This document shows, piece after piece, positions 34,877 through 42,701 of a stretch of DNA of 64,000 nucleotides. Each line of letters starts with the position of its first letter. The stretch's first letter is position 1. The stretch covers positions 124,001-188,000 of the forward strand of contig OZ223308.1 of assembly GCA_965140765.1 (NCBI GenBank), read 5' to 3'. The notes below the pieces were generated by a model, which ran no database searches, had not been told where the DNA came from, and was given only the letters and a program-made list of their open reading frames with translations. Position numbers and translations under genes: made by a program. This DNA comes from Sunxiuqinia sp963678245 (GTDB lineage Bacteria; Bacteroidota; Bacteroidia; Bacteroidales; Prolixibacteraceae).

Positions 34877-37135
34877 ATGAAACACAAAACAAACAACTCC
34901 AAAACTTTATTCATAGCCTTCATCCTGATGGGTATGGCATTATCGGCAATAGCACAACGTGCACCTTACGCCGGACAAGATACCACCGTGTATGGCGGTA
35001 AAATATGGCGTGATACCATACCCCAGTCGGAGATAAAACCTTTTGAAAACTTAACGAAGGAAGGCGTGGATGTGCTCTCCGCTGATTTTACCGCCTTGTG
35101 TTCCTCCGAAAATGCTAATCCCGATAGCATTACAGCCCGGGTTGAAAACATATTAGACTATTATGCTAAAACTGAGACTAATTTAAAATACTATGGATAT
35201 CTTAATTCGACAGATGTGACCAACACAAGTGTTGCTAACCTCGTTATTCAATCAATTGATTTGTGTAATTACGCTAAAGCAAAGGGGCTTGGTACAATCG
35301 GAGCAGCTCTGTCCACAAAATATCAGCCAGTGGTTTGGAATGCCTTAGGAGAAGAGTTGCAAAATTCATTTTTAAGCGCCATCCAACAAACCCCAACTCA
35401 ACTAGCACTTCGATCCCAGGAGAGTCAGTTATTAGCCCGATACAATGCAGCCTCAGTACCGAAAATTGAGGTAGACATAGTCGGGCAGACAGTCAGTTTT
35501 TCTAATTTAGACTCGCTCGGACTTGATAGCGAGGCACGGACAGAGGCCTACCTGGCCCTTTGGCAAGAAAAAAATCGAATTTTAGGCACAATTTATCTTG
35601 ATTTGGTTAATGTCCGCAGGCAAATAGCTGAAGCATCATCAGTGGAGTATAGCAACTTTTTACAATATGCTTATAAAGAAGGTCAAGGACGAAACTATTC
35701 TCCCGAAGAACTAAAGGTTGTTCATAATTTTGTACAGCAATATTTCACTCCGTTTTATGAAGAACTAAAAGGCATACACAGCCATGAAAACGAGTTTGAA
35801 GATGCATTGATTGCTAAATCGCCTGAAGATATGATGCAAAAACTTGCCGGGGTGATGGACAATACAAGGGAGCTTAATCTGTCGGAGTTCAAGCCTGCCT
35901 ACGATTATATGATAAAATATGGGCTTTACGATATTGCTGGAGGAAATACAAGAGAAAAAATCGGGTACTGTACAAATTTCGTTTACTATAATGCCTCCGC
36001 TATCTTTCTAAATTTCAGCATTTACCCCGATTATGCGGATTTATTTCACGAGTTTGGACATTATTTAGATGGATATGGAAAGACACGTGAAAACGCTTTG
36101 TATGGAACCTCTAATTCTGACCTGACAGAAGTTCCTTCGATGTCTTTTGAAGGCCTTGCGCTGAGATCTGAACTCTCCACTTTTAACGACCAGGCTACAG
36201 TCAGTGGAATTGAGGCTATAAAGGTCGCATCAATCATTATTGGCGATGTGTTACATCAAACACTTTTTGATGCTTTTGAGCAGGAGCTCTATACGCAAAC
36301 AGAGCTTTCGCTGGAGAGTCTGAATACCATTTACAAGCACCTGTACGGTTTGTTTTATGGAACAGAGGTAGCAAATAGAAATACCGGCGTAGAATATAAA
36401 TGGGTGGATATGGGCCATCTCTTTCACCACCCGAATTATACCATCTCATACACCATGAGCGCATTGCCTGCACTCAATATTTGGTTTAAAAGTAAAGATG
36501 ACTTTGCCTCAGCTAAGCAAACTTACAGAACCTTGCTCAATAATATTCAACATGCAGATTATCAGGCGGCCATGGATTCAGCCGGGATGCTTACGCCTTT
36601 GGATGAGCAACTGTACATTGATCTTGCCGGTAAAGTGGAAGATATGCTGGAAAATAGTCCCTACCGGCGAACCATTACTGCTACTGCCGGCATTGGAGGC
36701 ACCATCTACCCTACTGGCACTATCCGCGCACAAGAGGGACAATCAGTGAAAATTAAGTTAAAACCTGATGAAGGGAATACAATTGCAAGCATTGTTATTG
36801 ACGGCGATAGTATCGCTATAAGAGACAGTCTGTACCTCCACACGAAATACGACAGAAATATAGCTGTCACTTTCAAGCAAGTGCAAACCGGAATCGGGGA
36901 TAAATCAACTTCAGAAGTGCAGCTCTATCCCAACCCCGCTGCTGACTGGGTGACGATAAAAACCCCCGATGACAAAGCCGAACACTATAAGCTATACAAC
37001 AGTTTTGGACAGGTATTATTGAGCCGACCAATAGTTTCCAAAGAGACAAAAATTGATGTCAGTGGGTATCCGAACGGGATTTATGTTGTTGAAGTGGAAG
37101 AACGGAAAATTAAGTTAATTGTTAATGATCGTTGA
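34877..37135 (+). CDS. Secreted M3-like metallopeptidase with type IX sorting domain
   Basis: A 752-residue exported protein. The signal peptide is at 1-26. The peptidase body has the zinc motif HEFGH at 391-395, with a third ligand candidate Glu418 in LTEVPS, 23 residues on, matching the oligoendopeptidase F/M3 pattern. After the catalytic part comes a divergent InlB-like beta repeat (about 595-670), then a type IX secretion sorting domain: LYPNPAADWVTIK, then LYNSFGQVL and GIYVVEVEERKIKLIV. It is probably secreted and anchored at the cell surface or released. M3 oligopeptidases are usually cytoplasmic, so a secreted one with a sorting domain is less common. The gene is followed 1 bp later by a cupin lipoprotein gene. 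Confidence 0.87.
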   Translation: MKHKTNNSKTLFIAFILMGMALSAIAQRAPYAGQDTTVYGGKIWRDTIPQSEIKPFENLTKEGVDVLSADFTALCSSENANPDSITARVENILDYYAKTETNLKYYGYLNSTDVTNTSVANLVIQSIDLCNYAKAKGLGTIGAALSTKYQPVVWNALGEELQNSFLSAIQQTPTQLALRSQESQLLARYNAASVPKIEVDIVGQTVSFSNLDSLGLDSEARTEAYLALWQEKNRILGTIYLDLVNVRRQIAEASSVEYSNFLQYAYKEGQGRNYSPEELKVVHNFVQQYFTPFYEELKGIHSHENEFEDALIAKSPEDMMQKLAGVMDNTRELNLSEFKPAYDYMIKYGLYDIAGGNTREKIGYCTNFVYYNASAIFLNFSIYPDYADLFHEFGHYLDGYGKTRENALYGTSNSDLTEVPSMSFEGLALRSELSTFNDQATVSGIEAIKVASIIIGDVLHQTLFDAFEQELYTQTELSLESLNTIYKHLYGLFYGTEVANRNTGVEYKWVDMGHLFHHPNYTISYTMSALPALNIWFKSKDDFASAKQTYRTLLNNIQHADYQAAMDSAGMLTPLDEQLYIDLAGKVEDMLENSPYRRTITATAGIGGTIYPTGTIRAQEGQSVKIKLKPDEGNTIASIVIDGDSIAIRDSLYLHTKYDRNIAVTFKQVQTGIGDKSTSEVQLYPNPAADWVTIKTPDDKAEHYKLYNSFGQVLLSRPIVSKETKIDVSGYPNGIYVVEVEERKIKLIVNDR

Positions 37136-37136
37136 T

Positions 37137-37559
37137 ATGAAGAAGTTATTCTTAGTTCTTGCCATTGCAATATTTTTGTCGGGATGCACAAAGGCACAGG
37201 ACATTGCGAAGGTTGAAAAAGCAGTCATAGTTCAAGGCACAAAAACATGGGATGGTACAATTCTCCCCCTTTACCCACAAGGTCAGCCGGAGGTCACGCT
37301 GGTGAAGTTTACCATACCGCCACATACAAAACTGGAATGGCATAAACACCCCGTAATCAATGTGGGCTATATGCTCAAAGGCTCGCTTTCGGTGATTTCA
37401 GAACATGGTGATGAACTCATTTTGAATGAAGGCGACCCTATTATTGAGCTGGTAAACACCTCCCACTACGGCGAAAACAAAACGGATGTCCCGGTGGAAA
37501 TAATGGTGTTCTATGCGGGAGTGAAGAACGAACCATTTACAGTCTTGAATCAGGATTAA
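37137..37559 (+). CDS. Cupin-domain lipoprotein
   Basis: About 140 residues. The lipobox LSGC (Cys17) follows a hydrophobic signal. The mature part is a small cupin: PHTKLEWHKHPVINVGYMLKG (first motif, two or three His as metal ligands; only a part is quoted) and HYGENKTDVPVEIMVF (second motif). Single-domain cupins bind metals or small ligands; the function is not known. The start is placed at the ATG just after the stop of the peptidase gene, so the pair is probably one transcript. An exported cupin beside a secreted peptidase has no obvious known role. Confidence 0.85.
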   Translation: MKKLFLVLAIAIFLSGCTKAQDIAKVEKAVIVQGTKTWDGTILPLYPQGQPEVTLVKFTIPPHTKLEWHKHPVINVGYMLKGSLSVISEHGDELILNEGDPIIELVNTSHYGENKTDVPVEIMVFYAGVKNEPFTVLNQD

Positions 37560-37745
37560 GATCTCTTTAAATAAAGACATTTTCGAAAACAAGCCTCAAA
37601 TCAACATTTACAATTCGAGTTTTTTAACTACAGACTTGCAGCCCGAACCAAATCACTTGAAATTCAGAATCAGGGTCAGCCAAAAACATAAATCTGGTAA
37701 GTTTACTTCCATATTTAGCATAATCCGGCAAGCTTTAGCGCATTC

Positions 37746-37782
37746 TTATTGATCAGATGACTCAGAGTCATCCGATCAATAA
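37746..37782 (-). terminator. Long hairpin after the MBL-fold gene (hairpin family member 2)
   Basis: TTATTGATCAGATGACTC pairs with GAGTCATCCGATCAATAA with a single mismatch and almost no loop, starting 12 bp after the stop of the minus-strand gene. The core is the same as at 23018-23050. Confidence 0.65.
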
Positions 37783-37794
37783 CTCCTCATAAGT

Positions 37795-38619
37795 TTACAA
37801 CGAAAATTTATCTTTCAATTTTGGGCCTTTTTCAGTCCACTCCACGGTAGCACATTCCGTGTAAAAATCATGTTCAAAAAACAGGACATATTTGTTGTCG
37901 GCCGCTTCTTTTAAAAAAGCTTCTTTTTCTTCCAAGGAGGTAACCGGATACAAATCATAAGAAGCCAACCAAACAGTTGGAATATTTGCAATTGTAGGAA
38001 TCAGATCCGATGTATAAACATAAGTTTTCCCATCGTGCTTCACCAAAGGAATCATTTGCCCGGGGGTGTGCCCATCAAAAAAACGAACTTCGAAGTCAAG
38101 AAATAGCTCACCTTCATTTTCAACCAGCTGCATGCTACCTTCTGCTTTCAGAAAATTCAGTACATCGTGAAAATAAGCAGCCCGCTCGCGCACATTCGAA
38201 ACCTGAGCATGCTCCCATTGGCGTTTGCTACACCAGTGCGTGGCATTTGGGAAAAGTAATCTCAAACTTTCTCCTTCTTTTAAAACGGCTCCATTGCAAT
38301 GATCCCAATGCAAGTGGGTAAATACAACATCGGTAATATCGTCAACCGAATAGCCCTTTTCGGCCAGCGATTTTGGCAAAGCATCCGTTTCTTCATGTCC
38401 ATTATTGCGTTTTACTTTCTCTGGGTAATGGTCGCCAACCCCTGCTTCAATCAATATTTTCCGTTCTCCCTGATCAACCAACAAACAACGCATGGTTAAC
38501 TTGGTCACATTATTCTCGTCAGCCGGATAAACTTTTGACCAAAGCGGTTTTGGAATAACACTGAAGAGTGCTCCGCCATCGCATGAAAAATGGCCGGCAT
38601 GAATGGCATAAATTTGCAT
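37795..38619 (-). CDS. MBL-fold metallo-hydrolase
   Basis: A 274-residue metallo-beta-lactamase-fold protein. The metal motif THLHWDHCNG (near residues 100-109) is intact, and further ligands are expected at DGHTPGQM (near 179) and HDF near the end. There is no signal peptide, so it is cytoplasmic. The layout resembles AHL-lactonase/AttM-like and quinone-modifying relatives rather than beta-lactamases, but the substrate is undetermined. It stands alone on the minus strand, next to DUF3810. Confidence 0.9.
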   Translation of the reverse strand: MQIYAIHAGHFSCDGGALFSVIPKPLWSKVYPADENNVTKLTMRCLLVDQGERKILIEAGVGDHYPEKVKRNNGHEETDALPKSLAEKGYSVDDITDVVFTHLHWDHCNGAVLKEGESLRLLFPNATHWCSKRQWEHAQVSNVRERAAYFHDVLNFLKAEGSMQLVENEGELFLDFEVRFFDGHTPGQMIPLVKHDGKTYVYTSDLIPTIANIPTVWLASYDLYPVTSLEEKEAFLKEAADNKYVLFFEHDFYTECATVEWTEKGPKLKDKFSL

Positions 38620-38682
38620 AATTCTGAATTTTAATTCGGTGGCAAAAATAATAAAAAGTATAGTTGAAGTGGAATGATCCTA

Positions 38683-39765
38683 CTAAGGCTGCTCCTGTAA
38701 AGCAATCACTCTTTTCTGCGAAAGCGAATCGGTTTCAAAGTCCATGACAAACTTAATCACCCCCGTATAATCATCAATACCCTTTTCTACTTTATTAGTC
38801 TTCAGGTAGGCATCGTTCACTTTCGAGGCATAATCATCTATTTTTTCATCACGAAGTCGGAGCCAATGTTCGCGTATTCGCCGCAAATCTGCCTTTACGC
38901 GTTCATCCAACTTTTCAATAATGTCGGTGTAGCCTTCTAATTTATAGCCCTCATAAATAAAGTAGCGCAGCACATACAAATTGGCGCTGTATTGCAATTG
39001 TTTTTCCTGACTTTGAGAGCACACCAACCAGGCATAAAAATTGGCTTCTGCCTCACCCGTAATTCCAAATTGATGAGCTTTTTCGTGGGCCAGCACCAAC
39101 GGATACTCAACCGGCAGCAGATAATTATTCACATGCACTTCGTTAAAAAATGGCCCGTAGTAACCCGAAATGGTAGCCGCCGCAAAAAAGCGGCTAAAGG
39201 TAATCGACTTTGACCGACGCACTCCCGAAGGATATTCAACCTGCAAAAACGGAGCTAATTGTTGATAGGAATTTTCAATCCATGAATCAACTTGCGATTT
39301 TCTCAACGAATCAGTTTTCACATACGATGCATTGGTTCGTTCGACCAACTCTTCAAAAACACTTAAAAATAATTCAGTACCCGATTCACTTTCAGAAATC
39401 GACAAGCGTTGATTCAGATCTTCCCTGTAATAATTAAAGCCCCAAAGCCAGTAGAAAAGGATATACAAGATCGCCAGCGAATTGAGCCAAATAAGAAGAA
39501 ATTTTCGCCATTTAATTTTTCGAATCACCAGCGCAACAACGGTCGCAACCGCGAAAATGATCAACGCCACATAAAATAAATCATCCAGCGAAAACGGCAC
39601 CTGTCGACTCACTGCTGAAAGAATGGTGGCAACAACCGGGTAAACTTGCTGCGAATAAAACGCCTCGGTCACTGCAGGAAAAGCTGCTGCCAATTCGGAG
39701 AGTAAAAAAGTTGCCATCGCCAGCCAAATACCCAATAACGATTTACAGAAAATCCTCGTTCTCAT
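38683..39765 (-). CDS. DUF3810 membrane protein with HExxH motif
   Basis: About 361 residues. Hydrophobic N-terminal segments (about 8-24, 50-75, 80-98) place it in the membrane. The soluble part carries LAHEKAHQFGITGEAEANFYAW, with an HExxH zinc-peptidase motif and a downstream Glu (E-A-E-A), typical of DUF3810. Members are probably integral metallopeptidases, though no substrate is established. The start was moved to the ATG at 39765, giving MRTRIFCKSLLGIW, since upstream codons are not conserved in style. It is divergent to mpl, so the pair may share control. Confidence 0.85.
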   Translation of the reverse strand: MRTRIFCKSLLGIWLAMATFLLSELAAAFPAVTEAFYSQQVYPVVATILSAVSRQVPFSLDDLFYVALIIFAVATVVALVIRKIKWRKFLLIWLNSLAILYILFYWLWGFNYYREDLNQRLSISESESGTELFLSVFEELVERTNASYVKTDSLRKSQVDSWIENSYQQLAPFLQVEYPSGVRRSKSITFSRFFAAATISGYYGPFFNEVHVNNYLLPVEYPLVLAHEKAHQFGITGEAEANFYAWLVCSQSQEKQLQYSANLYVLRYFIYEGYKLEGYTDIIEKLDERVKADLRRIREHWLRLRDEKIDDYASKVNDAYLKTNKVEKGIDDYTGVIKFVMDFETDSLSQKRVIALQEQP

Positions 39766-39897
39766 GCTTCTCTTTTTATCGAATTTCAAAACTACAGAAA
39801 ACAAGTCAATCCTGAAATTCAATAATTTTTTCGAAGACGCGCTGTACTTGTTCTACTTTCATTAATTTTAAGCTTTCAAAAACAGAATCCGAACTTC

Positions 39898-41274
39898 ATG
39901 CACATTCATTTTATTGCCATTGGCGGAAGTGCCATGCACAACCTGGCTATTGCTCTGCACAAAAAAGGCTACCTGATAACGGGTAGCGATGATGAAATTT
40001 TTGAGCCATCCAAAGGCAGGTTGCAAGCATATGGTTTGCTTCCGAATCAAAATGGCTGGCAGCCCGAGCAAATTTCAACCGACATTGATGCCATTATTTT
40101 AGGCATGCATGCGCATCCTGACAACCCGGAACTAAAACGTGCACTAGAACTTGGATTGAAAATATACTCGTACCCCGAATACCTTTACGAACAAACCAAA
40201 GACAAAACACGGGTGGTGATTGGCGGTTCGCACGGAAAAACAAGCATCACATCGATGATTATGCATGTTTTGAAAACCAACCACATCGACTTCGATTATA
40301 TGGTTGGTGCCAGGCTGGAAGGTTTTGAAACCATGGTTTCGCTGAAGGAAGACACCAAGATCGCGGTATTTGAAGGCGATGAATATTTATCGTCGCCTAT
40401 TGACCGACGTCCGAAGTTTCACTTGTACCAGCCACATATTGCCCTGTTGAGTGGCATTGCCTGGGACCACATCAATGTGTTTCCAACCTTTGAAAACTAC
40501 GTGGAGCAGTTTCGGATTTTTGCCACACAAATCGAAAAAGGGGGTTCGCTTATTTATTATGAAGACGACGAAAACCTTCGCCAAATTGCTGCGACCACAT
40601 CCGATGACACAGAGCAGATCCCTTATAAAGAACACGAATCGACAGTTACTGATGGTGTAACTTACTTAAACCACGATGAGCAAAAAACTCGCTTACAAGT
40701 GTTTGGCGATCACAACCTGCAAAATATCGCCGGCGCTAAATTAGTTTGCAAAAAGTTAGGCATCAACGACGAGCAATTCTACAGTGCCATGAGTTCGTTT
40801 AAAGGCGCTGCCCGCCGTTTGGAAATTTTATCAGCAAACGAAAACGGTACAGTTTTTTATGACTTTGCACATTCTCCGTCGAAACTAAAAGCCACAACAG
40901 CTGCGGTAAAAAAACAATTCAGCACTCGCCAACTGGTTGCTGTAATAGAACTACACACCTACAGTTCATTGAAAAAAGATTTTCTCCCCCAATACAAAAA
41001 CTGCATGGACGAAGCCGACGAAGCTTTCGTTTTCTTCAACCCGAAAAACATCGAACATAAACGCTTGAGTCCAATCAGCAAAGCCGAGGTTACTGCAGCT
41101 TTTGCCAGCGAGGGCCTGCAGGTCTTTACCAAGCCGGAAGAATTATTCGAGCAACTCCGCGCTAAAAACTGGAGTCACAAAAATCTGCTGATAATGACTT
41201 CGGGCAATTTTTCAGGGCAGGATTTGAAAGCCTTTGCAAAAGAAATAACCGGCGACCCCGTGCCGTTTCAATAA
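39898..41274 (+). CDS. mpl: UDP-N-acetylmuramate:L-alanyl-gamma-D-glutamyl-meso-diaminopimelate ligase
   Basis: A 458-residue Mur ligase of the Mpl type, which joins recycled murein tripeptide to UDP-MurNAc using ATP. The N-terminal Rossmann part has IHFIAIGGSAMHNLAIAL and GYLITGSDD. The central P-loop VVIGGSHGKTSITSM (near 103-117) binds ATP, and the middle domain carries FEGDEYLSSPIDRRPKF. It has the Mpl-specific pattern rather than that of MurC. Its presence indicates meso-DAP peptidoglycan recycling. It begins the block with the M19 dipeptidase 55 bp downstream. Confidence 0.94.
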   Translation: MHIHFIAIGGSAMHNLAIALHKKGYLITGSDDEIFEPSKGRLQAYGLLPNQNGWQPEQISTDIDAIILGMHAHPDNPELKRALELGLKIYSYPEYLYEQTKDKTRVVIGGSHGKTSITSMIMHVLKTNHIDFDYMVGARLEGFETMVSLKEDTKIAVFEGDEYLSSPIDRRPKFHLYQPHIALLSGIAWDHINVFPTFENYVEQFRIFATQIEKGGSLIYYEDDENLRQIAATTSDDTEQIPYKEHESTVTDGVTYLNHDEQKTRLQVFGDHNLQNIAGAKLVCKKLGINDEQFYSAMSSFKGAARRLEILSANENGTVFYDFAHSPSKLKATTAAVKKQFSTRQLVAVIELHTYSSLKKDFLPQYKNCMDEADEAFVFFNPKNIEHKRLSPISKAEVTAAFASEGLQVFTKPEELFEQLRAKNWSHKNLLIMTSGNFSGQDLKAFAKEITGDPVPFQ

Positions 41275-41329
41275 AAGAACAACTGGCTCCAGCATCCGGA
41301 TGGAATGATGAGCTAAAAGCATAGACTGA

Positions 41330-42562
41330 ATGAAACAAACGATTTTACTATTTCTACTGAGCTTGGGGATCCTGTTTGCCCATGCCCAGGAAAAAGACCA
41401 GCGACTGTGGAAAAAAGCCCTGCGCATTCACGAGCGTGTCTTAACCATCGATACCCATTGCGACACCCCAATGGAAATGATCAGGAGTGATTTTGATATT
41501 GGCGACGAACACCAAAGTCCGGACAGCCGGGTGGATTTACCACGCATGAAAGCCGGTGGGCTCGATGCCATGTTCTTTGCTGTATGGATAGGCCAGAAAC
41601 CACGAACAGATGAAAACTATATCAAAGCCTATCAATTGGCGCATCAGATGCTGGATTCCATTCATTCGGCTGGCGTCCAACATCAGGCAACAGCGAACCT
41701 AGCACTAACCGCCGATCAAGCTGCCACGATTGAAAGTGCTGGCAAACGTGCTATTTACATTGGACTGGAAAATGGTTTCCCCCTGGCGAAAAACCTCGAA
41801 CGGGTAGAAGAATTTTACAAACGGGGCGTCCGTTACATCACCCTTTCTCATTCTTTTCACAACGACATTTGCGATTCATCAAGCGATTTGACTGAACCGG
41901 AACACCATGGGGTCAGTGATTTTGGGCGGATGGTCATTCACGAAATGAACCGGTTGGGCATGATGGTAGATGTGTCGCATATTTCGGATGAAGCTTTTTT
42001 TGATGTGATGAACATGAGTCAGGGGCCGGTTATTGCCAGTCATTCCTGCGCAAGAGCAGTCGCTAATCACGACCGCAACATGAGCGACGAGATGATTAAA
42101 AAGCTGGCCGAAAACGGTGGTGTCATCCAAATGTGCCTGCTCGACGATTACATCAAGGAACCTGACACCACCACCCAGCGCTACGCCGTTAAAAGCCGGC
42201 TAATGAGCATTTACCGCAACGATTTCGGCAAGATGGACGAAACTAAAAAAACCGCTTTCAACCAGGAATGGAAAGACATGAGAAGAAACTATCCCAAAGA
42301 ACTGCCGACCGTAGCCGATTTGGTTGACCACATCGATCATGTAGTGAAGTTGGTGGGCGTTGACTATGTTGGCATTGGTAGTGATTTTGACAGCGGTGGT
42401 GGCTTGGACGACTGCGCTGATGTCAGCGAATTTCCAAACATCACCTACGAATTGCTGAAGCGTGGGTATTCTCAAAGAGACATCAGAAAAATTTGGGGTG
42501 GCAATTTATTACGTGTTTTCAGAGAAGTTGAAAAAACGGCCGGAACTCTGACACACGACTAA
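41330..42562 (+). CDS. Membrane dipeptidase, M19 (renal dipeptidase) family
   Basis: A 410-residue enzyme with a signal peptide (MKQTILLFLLSLGILFAHA), probably periplasmic. It is an amidohydrolase-fold zinc dipeptidase: DTHCDTP at 37-43 supplies the first His and Asp, IASHSCARAV and DVSHISDEAF supply the others, and GIGSDFDSGGG closes the site. These enzymes hydrolyse dipeptides, including D-containing ones. Following mpl, it suggests processing of wall-derived peptides. A short 3' piece of a related gene lies at 54255-54335. Confidence 0.93.
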   Translation: MKQTILLFLLSLGILFAHAQEKDQRLWKKALRIHERVLTIDTHCDTPMEMIRSDFDIGDEHQSPDSRVDLPRMKAGGLDAMFFAVWIGQKPRTDENYIKAYQLAHQMLDSIHSAGVQHQATANLALTADQAATIESAGKRAIYIGLENGFPLAKNLERVEEFYKRGVRYITLSHSFHNDICDSSSDLTEPEHHGVSDFGRMVIHEMNRLGMMVDVSHISDEAFFDVMNMSQGPVIASHSCARAVANHDRNMSDEMIKKLAENGGVIQMCLLDDYIKEPDTTTQRYAVKSRLMSIYRNDFGKMDETKKTAFNQEWKDMRRNYPKELPTVADLVDHIDHVVKLVGVDYVGIGSDFDSGGGLDDCADVSEFPNITYELLKRGYSQRDIRKIWGGNLLRVFREVEKTAGTLTHD

Positions 42563-42636
42563 AGTCATACCCTCAATTTTGTGCTGAACGAAAATTAAAA
42601 TTAACACTCATCCTGAAAACATCAGTCAGCTTTTTA

Positions 42637-42644
42637 TAAATTTG
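42637..42644 (+). promoter_or_regulatory. Bacteroidota -7 box ahead of the LamG-SARP regulator
   Basis: TAAATTTG is an exact TAnnTTTG. It contains the TTG that would be the upstream start of the longest frame, so translation more likely begins at the ATG at 42702. Confidence 0.55.
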
Positions 42645-42701
42645 CAAAGAACGATTTATCAACCCAATATTTGCTTGAAGTTAAACATCCGTTTATATGG
42701 T

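Noticed and set aside
42642..42701. Upstream TTG start for the LamG-SARP gene
   Set aside because: The TTG is part of an exact TAnnTTTG promoter box; the ATG at 42702 gives a proper signal segment.
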